From assembly GCA_031553005.1 (NCBI GenBank), contig JAVBMA010000014.1:1-64000 (forward strand): a stretch of DNA of 64,000 bases, in the 5' to 3' direction. Under the pieces are notes generated by a model. It searched no databases, was not told where the DNA came from, and saw only the letters and a program-made list of their open reading frames with translations. This document shows, piece by piece, positions 16,875 to 24,178 of the stretch. The translations under genes were made by a program, and so were the position numbers. Origin of the DNA: RGIG9379 sp031553005. GTDB lineage: Bacteria; Bacteroidota; Bacteroidia; Bacteroidales; Paludibacteraceae. The stretch's first letter is position 1, and every line of letters starts with the position of its first letter.

Positions 16875-17954
16875 ATGAGTGAAGAAATAAAATTAATGAA
16901 AGGAAACGAAGCCATTGCACATGCTGCCATTCGTTGCGGATGTGATGGTTATTTCGGTTATCCTATTACCCCCCAATCTGAAGTTCTGGAAACACTGGCA
17001 GAAGAAAAGCCGTGGGAAACAACAGGAATGGTAGTCTTGCAAGCAGAAAGCGAAGTTGCTGCCATAAACATGGTTTACGGTGGTGCCGGAACCGGAAAAA
17101 AAGTAATGACATCTTCTTCCAGTCCGGGTATAAGCCTGAAACAAGAAGGAATTTCATATATTGCCGGAAGTGAATTGCCATGCCTGATTGTTAATGTTAT
17201 GCGTGGAGGTCCCGGCTTGGGAACCATACAACCAAGTCAGGCGGATTATTTCCAGACAGTAAAAGGCGGCGGACACGGAGATTACCGCTTAATCGCGTTG
17301 GCTCCGGCGTCTGTTCAGGAGATGGCTGATTTTGTAGAGTTAGGTTTTAATCTGGCTTATAAATACAGAAATCCGGTTATGATTTTGTCCGACGGTGTAA
17401 TCGGGCAAATGATGGAAAAAGTAATCCTCCCTCCTTTCCAACCGAGAATGACAGAAGAAGAGATTACAAAAAAATGTCCGTGGGCTGCTGTCGGGAAACC
17501 GGCAACCAGAAAACGCAATGTTGTTACTTCATTGGAGTTGGATGCTGCTACAATGGAACAAAACAACAACCGTTTCCAAAAGAAATATAAAGAGATTGAA
17601 GATAATGAGGTTCGTTTCGAAGAAATCGAATGTGCAGATGCAGATTATCTTTTAATAGCATTCGGTTCTTCTGCCCGTATTTGTCAGAAAGCTGTAGAAG
17701 TAGCCCGTTCGCAAGGCATTAAGTTAGGACTTTTACGTCCTATCACCCTTTGGCCTTTCCCTGCAAAAGCCATTGGCGAATATGCAAATAAAGTTAAGGC
17801 AATGTTATCGGTCGAATTGAACGCCGGGCAAATGGTTGAAGATGTAAGACTTGCCGTAAACGGAAAGGTAAAAGTAGAACATTATGGCCGTTTGGGAGGT
17901 ATCGTATTTACTCCGGACGAAATAGTAGAGGCAGTTAAGAATTTGAAAAATTGA
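16875..17954 (+). CDS. vorB: 2-oxoacid:ferredoxin oxidoreductase alpha subunit (3-methyl-2-oxobutanoate type)
   Basis: 359 residues. MKGNEAIAHAAIRCGCDGYFGYPITPQSE and SSSSPGISLKQEGISYIAGSELP (split here into its parts) are the pyrimidine-binding domain hallmarks of VorB/KorA proteins. The C-terminal transketolase-like domain starts near residue 255 (YLLIAFGSSARICQKAV). It binds the TPP aminopyrimidine and pairs with VorA. The stop codon TGA lies in a TTGAAAATTGAAA repeat that also precedes the next start. VOR substrate specificity (branched-chain 2-oxoacids) rests on subgroup resemblance; 2-oxoglutarate is the main alternative. Confidence 0.85.
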   Translation: MSEEIKLMKGNEAIAHAAIRCGCDGYFGYPITPQSEVLETLAEEKPWETTGMVVLQAESEVAAINMVYGGAGTGKKVMTSSSSPGISLKQEGISYIAGSELPCLIVNVMRGGPGLGTIQPSQADYFQTVKGGGHGDYRLIALAPASVQEMADFVELGFNLAYKYRNPVMILSDGVIGQMMEKVILPPFQPRMTEEEITKKCPWAAVGKPATRKRNVVTSLELDAATMEQNNNRFQKKYKEIEDNEVRFEEIECADADYLLIAFGSSARICQKAVEVARSQGIKLGLLRPITLWPFPAKAIGEYANKVKAMLSVELNAGQMVEDVRLAVNGKVKVEHYGRLGGIVFTPDEIVEAVKNLKN

Positions 17955-17962
17955 AAATTGAA

Positions 17963-18724
17963 ATGACAACTGAAGATATAATAAAACCGGAAAATCTGGT
18001 ATACCGGAAACCGGAAATAATGAATGATGTTCCGATGCACTATTGCCCCGGCTGTAGCCATGGCGTAGTTCATAAGCTTATTGCCGAAGTGTTGGAAGAA
18101 ATGGGTATGCAGGACAAAACAATTGGGATTGCTCCCGTTGGTTGTGCTGTATTCGCATATAATTATTTGGATATAGACTGGGAAGAAGCTGCACACGGAC
18201 GCGCTCCGGCGGTTGCAACTGCTATCAAACGCCTTCGCCCCGACCGTTTGGTTTTTACCTATCAGGGAGATGGTGACCTTGCTGCGATTGGAACTGCTGA
18301 AACAATCCATGCTTGCAATAGAGGTGAAAATATCACTATCATTTTCATAAATAATGGTATTTATGGTATGACCGGCGGACAAATGGCGCCGACTACATTG
18401 GAAGGAATGAAAACTTCAACCTGCCCATACGGACGTGATGTAAAATTGAACGGTTACCCGTTGAAAATTACTAATATCCTGAAAGATTTGGAAGGAACTA
18501 GATATGTAACCCGCCAAAGCGTACACACGGCTGCTGCTGTCCGCAAAGCTAAAAAAGCGATTCGTAAGGCTTTCGAAAATTCAATGGAAGATAAAGGAGC
18601 CTCTGTGGTAGAAATCGTTTCTACATGTAGCTCAGGTTGGAAATTGACTCCAGACCAATCAAACAAGTGGATGGAAGAAAATATGTTCCCGGCCTACCCT
18701 CTTGGCGACCTAAAAGACAGATAA
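17963..18724 (+). CDS. vorA: 2-oxoacid:ferredoxin oxidoreductase beta subunit (TPP-binding)
   Basis: 254 residues from the ATG at 17963; a TTG at 17951 in the same frame is less likely. MHYCPGCSHGVVHKLIAEV provides a Cys pair for the proximal cluster. GDGDLAAIGTAE followed by FINNGIYGMTGGQ is the TPP-Mg binding motif (GDG ... NN). With VorB it makes the catalytic core that decarboxylates the 2-oxoacid and transfers the acyl group to CoA. The preferred start lies 8 bp after the vorB stop, so translation is likely coupled. Confidence 0.87.
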   Translation: MTTEDIIKPENLVYRKPEIMNDVPMHYCPGCSHGVVHKLIAEVLEEMGMQDKTIGIAPVGCAVFAYNYLDIDWEEAAHGRAPAVATAIKRLRPDRLVFTYQGDGDLAAIGTAETIHACNRGENITIIFINNGIYGMTGGQMAPTTLEGMKTSTCPYGRDVKLNGYPLKITNILKDLEGTRYVTRQSVHTAAAVRKAKKAIRKAFENSMEDKGASVVEIVSTCSSGWKLTPDQSNKWMEENMFPAYPLGDLKDR

Positions 18725-18732
18725 TTGTTAAA

Positions 18733-18768
18733 TTGAAAGTTGAAGGTTGAAAGTTGAAAATAAAAGGT
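18733..18768. repeat. 7-bp period array in the vorA-vorC spacer
   Basis: Consecutive units ATTGAAA, GTTGAAG, GTTGAAA, GTTGAAA directly after the vorA stop. Same family as the GAAAGGT arrays. Confidence 0.85.
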
Positions 18769-18816
18769 AGTTCTTTTTATTAACTTGCAACAATACAATT
18801 TGTAACTAAGAAAATA

Positions 18817-19359
18817 ATGAAAGAAGAAATAATCATAGCCGGGTTCGGAGGGCAAGGAGTTTTATCGATGGGAAAAATTCTTGCTTATTCCGGATTAATG
18901 CAAGGCAAAGAAATCACATGGATGCCTTCTTACGGACCAGAACAACGTGGAGGTACAGCCAACGTGACTGTAATCTTGAGTGATGACCGTATCAGTTCTC
19001 CAATTTTGAATGAATTTGATACTGCAATCATCCTTAATCAGCAATCGTTAGATAAATTCGAGAACAGCATCAAACCCGGCGGTACACTGATTTTTGACCC
19101 GTATGGTATAACAAAAACACCAACCCGGAAAGACATTAATGTTTACCGCGTTGACGCAATGAATACTTCTATTGAAATGAATGCCCCGAAATCATTTAAT
19201 ATGATTATACTTGGAGGCCTGTTAAAAATTCGTCCGATAGTTGAAATTGAAAACGTATTGTTAGGGCTTAAAAAATCGCTTCCCGAAAGACACCATCATT
19301 TGATTCCAATGAATGAAGTTGCAATCAAGAAAGGAATGGAGATTATTGAAAAAATTTAA
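18817..19359 (+). CDS. vorC: 2-oxoacid:ferredoxin oxidoreductase gamma subunit
   Basis: 180 residues, standard length. EEIIIAGFGGQGVLSMGKIL opens the CoA-binding gamma domain, and MPSYGPEQRGGTANVTVILS is the conserved substrate-gating segment. It completes the four-part VOR and is last in its operon; a REP-type hairpin begins 4 bp after its stop (19363). It is a distant paralogue of IorB at 13115-13705, with the same fold and motif order. Confidence 0.88.
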   Translation: MKEEIIIAGFGGQGVLSMGKILAYSGLMQGKEITWMPSYGPEQRGGTANVTVILSDDRISSPILNEFDTAIILNQQSLDKFENSIKPGGTLIFDPYGITKTPTRKDINVYRVDAMNTSIEMNAPKSFNMIILGGLLKIRPIVEIENVLLGLKKSLPERHHHLIPMNEVAIKKGMEIIEKI

Positions 19360-19362
19360 AAT

Positions 19363-19417
19363 AAAAATAAAAAAGACTTTCTAAATTTTAAAAATTTAGA
19401 AAGTCTTTTTTATTTTT
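19363..19417 (+). repeat. REP-type hairpin, copy 1 (5' of the RAYT gene; also terminator of the vor operon)
   Basis: A 27-bp perfect stem (19363-19389 with 19391-19417) around a single A. The core AAAGACTTTCTAAATTTT is followed by a T-run, so it can also terminate vorC transcription. It shares the GACTTyCyAArTTTT core with the hairpins at 20140-20218 and 28609-28663. Confidence 0.9.
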
Positions 19418-19479
19418 CCCTACCCTTTCTTTTTATAACGAGAAAATCTATAATATCATAAAATCTACTGTTTTAATCT

Positions 19480-20142
19480 ATGGACAAATATTTGTTGCCA
19501 TTAGAAGAAGGAAAATTTTACCATATCTATAATCAAGGAAACAACAGAGAAAACATTTTTTATAACGACGATAATTATGCCTATTTTCTAAAAAAATTAG
19601 ATTATTATTTGTCCGGTTTTGTGGAAATGTATGCGTTCTGTTTGATGCCCAATCATTTTCATTTGTTAGTGAGAATAAAAGTAATCGAGGAGTTGGATAA
19701 TGATGATAAACTTAAATTTTATAAGTATAGGGATAAACATTCCAAGTTTTCGAAACTTGGAATGTCTGTAGAAAAATCTTCTATTCATAACAGAATCTTT
19801 TCCGATTTCATCAGTACTCAATTTCGTTTCTTTTTTATATCATATTCCAAATCAATAAATAAACAATCGGGGCGAACCGGCAGTTTGTTCCGTAAAAATT
19901 TCAAAAGAAAAGAAGTCGATAGTTTACCTTATCTACAACAAGCAGTGATATATATCCATAGAAATCCAGTACACCATGGATTTGATATTGACTTTACGAC
20001 ATATCGGTGGAATAGTTACGAGCGTATTATAGAAAAGAAAATAACAAAGCTGAAGAAAAAAGAAGTATTGGAATGGTTTGGCGATAAAGAGAATTATCAT
20101 TATGCACATAATTGTGCTGATGAAATCGATATAGAAAAATAA
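19480..20142 (+). CDS. REP-associated tyrosine transposase (RAYT, IS200/IS605 Y1 family)
   Basis: 220 residues. GKFYHIYNQGNNRENIF at the N-terminus, CLMPNHFHLLV with the metal-binding HFH (59-61), and the helix PYLQQAVIYIHRNPVHHG carrying the likely catalytic Tyr (Y158 or Y151) are the full motif set of Y1 HUH transposases of the RAYT branch. These single-stranded DNA nucleases act on REP hairpins. The gene is flanked at once by two long hairpins of one family (19363-19417 and 20140-20218), the expected RAYT arrangement. A REP-like palindrome (19738-19764) lies within the frame and encodes residues 87-95. The stop codon sits in the arm of the downstream hairpin. Confidence 0.9.
   Translation: MDKYLLPLEEGKFYHIYNQGNNRENIFYNDDNYAYFLKKLDYYLSGFVEMYAFCLMPNHFHLLVRIKVIEELDNDDKLKFYKYRDKHSKFSKLGMSVEKSSIHNRIFSDFISTQFRFFFISYSKSINKQSGRTGSLFRKNFKRKEVDSLPYLQQAVIYIHRNPVHHGFDIDFTTYRWNSYERIIEKKITKLKKKEVLEWFGDKENYHYAHNCADEIDIEK
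19738..19764 (+). repeat. REP-like palindrome inside the RAYT reading frame
   Basis: A perfect 12-bp stem CATTCCAAGTTT / AAACTTGGAATG around the loop TCG. Its inner part TTCCAAGTTT is identical to the core of the hairpin after the gene. In frame it encodes HSKFSKLGM. Confidence 0.9.
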
Positions 20143-20218
20143 GAAGAAGGAAAAAAGAAAAAAGACTTTCCAAGTTTTAAAAACTTGGAAAGTCTTTTTT
20201 CTTTTTTCCTTCTTCTTA
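20140..20218 (+). repeat. REP-type hairpin, copy 2: 79-bp perfect palindrome after the RAYT gene
   Basis: Arms of 39 bp (20140-20178 and 20180-20218) pair without a mismatch around one A. The left arm begins with the RAYT stop codon TAA. The core AAAGACTTTCCAAGTTTT is shared with copies 1 and 3; the outer part is a purine-rich GAAGAAGG block. T-runs on both strands make it a possible bidirectional terminator for the RAYT gene and the convergent porin gene. Confidence 0.93.
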
Positions 20219-20234
20219 TTTTTAAAACGTTTTA

Positions 20235-21485
20235 TTAAAAATAATAAACCAATACTCCCACTATACGGTTATTCGTAACATTATGTGTATCTTTTACTTT
20301 ACCATCTTTAAGGTCTCTTGTTCCGTAAGCAGCCGTGGTCATTTCATATTCCACACCGACTGTCCAATGTTTTAAATTATAAGATAATGCAGGAGCAACA
20401 CGGTAAACTTGGTCCAGATTAGCAGGGCCGAAAACATACGGCGTTTCCAACAATTCATCAGACGAACCTAAATTTTTAGAGTAGCCAACGAATAATCCGG
20501 CTTGGTACTTGATTCCGTATGTTACATTTAACCAACTTGTACTGTTAGTCAGATTTGTATATTCATAACTTCCATCGTCATTCTTTTTAGAAATTCCGTA
20601 CCCACTCAACAATAATAAATTAGACATATTCTGACCATATACGGTTTTAGCTTTAACAGTGAGTTTATTTGCTGTATATTGGGCAAAAGCATTGGCAGAA
20701 AATGAAACAACATTATCCGAGACTTTTGTAGAGATTTCTTGTTGTACTCCATTTATTTCCGCTTCTGTAGTCCCGATAACACGCGGGCGTAAACGGATAA
20801 AGTCTACTCCGACTCCAACTATCCATCCATCTTTAATATAATCGCATCCCAAATAAAATTCGGGTAAAATACCGTCTCTCAAATATTCAGAAGAAGAACC
20901 GATAGGTCCAACCGAAAGGTATTGCAATTGATATAAGGCAGCCAAATATGTTTTAAAATTGCCCATTTTGTAATCAACGCGAACTTGCGGGCTACGGTTA
21001 AATGGTTGAAAAGGGCTTCCGGTCGATAAACTCATTACGGAAGGTATTACATTTCCGAACATCGGATGCCAAGTTTGTCCGACCAATAGGTCAAACTTGT
21101 TCCATGTTAGTTTAGCCCAAGCCTGACGTATACGCAACATTGTATTGCTGCTTGTAAAACCATCAAAGTCTGTTTCTAATTTTGCAGAAGTAGCCGCACC
21201 CCATACTTCGGGACCTTTTACATTTAAACCAAAACGGCTTGCCGTGCTTAGTAATTTAGAAGAAGGAATCTCATTCAAATCTTCATTCAACTCATTTAAA
21301 TTTTCATCCAGGGGGACAATATTGAATAACCCTGCTGCAGATTCCATACTCCGGCGGGAATCATAATAAAAGTCATTACGGATGAATCCATAGATGTCAA
21401 CAGAAAATTTTTTCTCTTCTTGTTCTTGAGAAATTACCGGTAATGCGGCAAAGAAAATAGCAATTGAAACCAAAAACCTTCTCAT
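20235..21485 (-). CDS. DcaP-like outer-membrane beta-barrel protein
   Basis: 416 residues. A signal peptide (MRRFLVSIAIFFAALPVISQ) is followed by VDIYGFIRNDFYYDSR, ASRFGLNVKGPEVWGAATSAKLE, LRIRQAWAKLTWNKFDLLVGQTWHPMF (given in parts) and a C-terminal IVGVLVYYF ending in Phe, the beta-barrel assembly signal. The layout resembles DcaP-type trimeric porins for small anionic compounds. It is convergent with the RAYT gene; the spacer is the 79-bp palindrome. The substrate is unknown. Confidence 0.72.
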   Translation of the reverse strand: MRRFLVSIAIFFAALPVISQEQEEKKFSVDIYGFIRNDFYYDSRRSMESAAGLFNIVPLDENLNELNEDLNEIPSSKLLSTASRFGLNVKGPEVWGAATSAKLETDFDGFTSSNTMLRIRQAWAKLTWNKFDLLVGQTWHPMFGNVIPSVMSLSTGSPFQPFNRSPQVRVDYKMGNFKTYLAALYQLQYLSVGPIGSSSEYLRDGILPEFYLGCDYIKDGWIVGVGVDFIRLRPRVIGTTEAEINGVQQEISTKVSDNVVSFSANAFAQYTANKLTVKAKTVYGQNMSNLLLLSGYGISKKNDDGSYEYTNLTNSTSWLNVTYGIKYQAGLFVGYSKNLGSSDELLETPYVFGPANLDQVYRVAPALSYNLKHWTVGVEYEMTTAAYGTRDLKDGKVKDTHNVTNNRIVGVLVYYF

Positions 21486-21592
21486 ATTTACATATTATAA
21501 TAAATTAAGCCGCAAATTTCACAAAATAAAACAAAACAAGCAAATAACTTAGGGTGTTTTTCACAGTTATTAGTGGAAAAATTTTCAATTAA

Positions 21593-21620
21593 GTGATGAG
21601 TAATTAGTGATAAGTGATAA
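21593..21620. repeat. 7-bp period array (GTGATGA, GTAATTA, GTGATAA, GTGATAA)
   Basis: Four heptads in the spacer between mltF and the DcaP-like gene, visible by eye. Confidence 0.8.
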
Positions 21621-21684
21621 TTCTACATTTTTTGAGAAATGCTTATTGTCTCCTTATCTACAAGCCTACTTGTTTGTTTTCTTG

Positions 21685-21718
21685 TAACTCGTAACTGCGA
21701 AGCGAAGTAACTTGTAAC
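21685..21718 (-). repeat. Dispersed 34-bp repeat, copy 1 (CTTCGCTTCGC core)
   Basis: Read on the minus strand it matches 23178-23211 and 38351-38384 with one difference. Flanks are GTTACAAGTTA heptads. It lies just past the mltF stop. Confidence 0.9.
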
Positions 21719-21723
21719 TAAAA

Positions 21724-23091
21724 TCATTTCTTTATCACTTCCTTATATATTTCGTAGCGTTCCAAAATTTCGTTGACATAATTATAAACTTCTTCTCCCC
21801 TTAAATAACCGAATTTCACAATAGAGTCATTAAAATATTCGGGGTTGCTCTTTAACAAGACAAACTCGGCTACATTATCATCCCATTTCTCCGGGTTTTT
21901 ATTGTATTTTCCGGTTAGAGCAATAGCATCTTTAATGTGCCCGAGCCCTGCATTATAACTTGCCAATACAAATTTTTTCCGTTCTCTTTCATCTTCAATA
22001 TAATTAAAAACCCGCTCCATATTTTGTATATACTTGATTGCGGTTTTTACACTTTGCTTAGGGTCGCTTACATCATCGGCTCCAAGCAACAAAGCTGTAT
22101 TAGGCATCAACTGCATCAATCCTTGCGCTCCAGCCCACGATTCGGCATCCGGATTGAAGCGGGATTCCTGATAAGCCATAGAGGCAACCAAACGCCAATC
22201 CCAGCTGATTTTTTTCGAATACTGTTTGAAAAGGTCATCAAATACGGAAATTTTGTATTTGTCGATATACAAGGAAGCTGAGCGGTTTTTATTTTTCTTC
22301 TGCTCAAAATATTTATAATATAGATATTGATAAATATAGTTGTTTTTCGATTCTCCAAACCATTCGTTTACAGCCTTATACAATTCCGGAGAATCCAATC
22401 CTACCGCCCAAGCCGAGCGTTGTACAAAACTAACCGGAAGGGAAACGTCTATATTATCAAAATATGTTTTATTGGCGTTTGCAATATTATCATCTGTTAC
22501 GGTAAAAAGAATCTTGCCGCCAGAAACCATCTCTATCAGTTTCTCCTCGTCTGTTTCATTAGAAACAGTGCGGATAATAATCCCACCTCCCACTTCATTA
22601 TTCAAATTCAACAAGCGGTCGTAATATTTTGAATTTTCGACCACATATATCTCTTTTCCGATTAATTCAGTAACATCGGATATAAGATTTTCCCCTTTTT
22701 TCTTCGACTGTACAAGTACTTGCTTTGTAATATATTCGTGTTCGGTATACCATACTTTATTTTTTAACTCATTTGTAACAGTCAACGGATAAGCAATCAG
22801 GTCTACCTCTTTTTTACAAAGTTTTTCAACCAAATCGTTCATATCAAGGGCTGTTATTATTTCCATTTTCACACCCAACGATTTGGAAAAACGGTCGGCA
22901 AGTTCGTATTCATATCCAAGATTCTGACCTTTAAACAGAAAAAAAGAAGTGGAACGAGACAATGTAGCTACCCTTAATGTATCCCTTCTTTTTATAACTT
23001 CCAGGTCGGAAATATCTTCTGTTGTGCTGGAATGGTTGGTACATGAGAGAAGTACGCTAAAAAATAATAGTATGTAAAGAGTTCCTTTCAT
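21724..23091 (-). CDS. mltF: MltF-like lytic murein transglycosylase lipoprotein
   Basis: 455 residues. A lipobox LLSC (Cys17) makes it a lipoprotein. Residues about 35-255 form a periplasmic solute-binding domain (TLRVATLSRSTSFFLF, GYEYELADRFSKSLGVKME). Residues about 285-430 are the SLT catalytic domain: MAYQESRFNPDAESWAGAQG with the catalytic Glu, GLMQLMPNTA, and VLASYNAGLGHIKDAI. It cleaves peptidoglycan glycosidic bonds, forming anhydromuramic ends. A shorter paralogue of the binding domain without SLT lies at 46294-47079. Confidence 0.9.
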   Translation of the reverse strand: MKGTLYILLFFSVLLSCTNHSSTTEDISDLEVIKRRDTLRVATLSRSTSFFLFKGQNLGYEYELADRFSKSLGVKMEIITALDMNDLVEKLCKKEVDLIAYPLTVTNELKNKVWYTEHEYITKQVLVQSKKKGENLISDVTELIGKEIYVVENSKYYDRLLNLNNEVGGGIIIRTVSNETDEEKLIEMVSGGKILFTVTDDNIANANKTYFDNIDVSLPVSFVQRSAWAVGLDSPELYKAVNEWFGESKNNYIYQYLYYKYFEQKKNKNRSASLYIDKYKISVFDDLFKQYSKKISWDWRLVASMAYQESRFNPDAESWAGAQGLMQLMPNTALLLGADDVSDPKQSVKTAIKYIQNMERVFNYIEDERERKKFVLASYNAGLGHIKDAIALTGKYNKNPEKWDDNVAEFVLLKSNPEYFNDSIVKFGYLRGEEVYNYVNEILERYEIYKEVIKK

Positions 23092-23177
23092 ATATAAAGC
23101 TCTCTAATTTCAGTTAATATCGAATTAATCAATTGATTATAAAAATAGTAATATTTATGTAATTACGAACCCTTTTG

Positions 23178-23211
23178 GTTACAAGTTACTTCGCTTCGCA
23201 GTTACAAGTTA
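23178..23211 (+). repeat. Dispersed 34-bp repeat, copy 2 (CTTCGCTTCGC core)
   Basis: GTTACAAGTTA heptads flanking ACTTCGCTTCGCAG. It matches 38351-38384 exactly and 21685-21718 in inverted orientation. Copies 1 and 2 therefore bracket mltF as inverted repeats. Confidence 0.9.
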
Positions 23212-23355
23212 TAAGGAAGAAATGTATTTCGTAAAACCTTAAATATACTTACCCTCAAAAATCCAAGGAGAACTCAAATAAACAATTCGGCTGCAAGCCG
23301 GATATATCCCAGCCCAATGGAATCGCCTTGAAATTTGATTAAACATATTAAAAAA

Positions 23356-24084
23356 CTAAGAAACATGTTCGATACATTCATCCTTTATCAAAGGAAGCCC
23401 CGATAAACGCATAAAAACCTGCATTGTCGCAATAACATCCTTTTCGCAATACGTTGAAATCCGTTCCAAGTTTTTTTCCTTATAAAAAACCTCTGCAATC
23501 TGGCTGCCGTCAATATCGTCTTTTGGCGTAGGTATATTGAAAACGGCACATAGTAACTTTAATGAAGTATAATGCTTGAAATCGCCGAATTTCCACATTT
23601 CCAGCGTGTCAAGAAACCGGCATTCCCACGGTTTTTTTCCCGCCACATTGAGTATATCGGGCAATGGTAAGCCGAGGATTAATATCCGACGGGCAATATA
23701 AGGAATGTCAAATTCTTTCACATTATGCCCGCATATATTACTGTCATTGCCAATACAAAAGCGGTTGAGAAGTGCCGAAAAATCCATAAGAAGTTGTTTT
23801 TCATCTTCGCCGGAAAAAGATTTGACACGAAAACATTTTTCATTGTCTTTATAATAGATATATCCGACAGAAATACAAACAATCCGCCCGAATTCCGCAA
23901 AAATGCCTGCTTCCTGAAAGTTAGATGCGGCAGCATTTTCTGAGGTATAACGTTCGGGGATTCTTTTTTTCAACAGTTCGACTTTTTCTTCCCACAGAGA
24001 AGCCAATTCGCCGGGCATCTCTTCCAAACTGCTTACCAGAGGAGCAGTTTCAATATCAAGAAATAATATTTTTTCCAGTTTCAT
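23356..24084 (-). CDS. DEDD-family 3'-5' exonuclease (PolB-like, DnaQ fold)
   Basis: 242 residues. The exonuclease motifs are in order: LFLDIETAP (Exo I, DxE), CGHNVKEFDIPYIARR (Exo II, NxxxFD) and ISTYCEKDVIATMQVF (Exo III, YxxxD, the DEDDy type). DTLEMWKFGDFKHYTSLKLL is a family segment. It would remove nucleotides from 3' ends of DNA in repair or RNA/DNA processing; no polymerase domain is present. It is divergent from no close gene; iorA lies upstream on the same strand with a hairpin of 8-bp repeats between. Confidence 0.85.
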   Translation of the reverse strand: MKLEKILFLDIETAPLVSSLEEMPGELASLWEEKVELLKKRIPERYTSENAAASNFQEAGIFAEFGRIVCISVGYIYYKDNEKCFRVKSFSGEDEKQLLMDFSALLNRFCIGNDSNICGHNVKEFDIPYIARRILILGLPLPDILNVAGKKPWECRFLDTLEMWKFGDFKHYTSLKLLCAVFNIPTPKDDIDGSQIAEVFYKEKNLERISTYCEKDVIATMQVFMRLSGLPLIKDECIEHVS

Positions 24085-24093
24085 GTTTTAGTA

Positions 24094-24166
24094 GATTAAG
24101 GAAACAAGTAGACAAAAGATGAGTAAACAGATAAACAAGAGTTATAGTGCTTGTTTATCTGTTTAC
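24094..24166. terminator. Hairpin of 8-bp repeats between iorA and the exonuclease gene
   Basis: A 17-bp perfect stem: GTAAACAGATAAACAAG (24123-24139) with its complement at 24150-24166, loop 10 nt. It is preceded by octad words such as GTAGACAA. It lies just past the iorA stop at 24179. No strong T-run, so termination is tentative. Confidence 0.5.
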
Positions 24167-24178
24167 CTGTAAATATCC

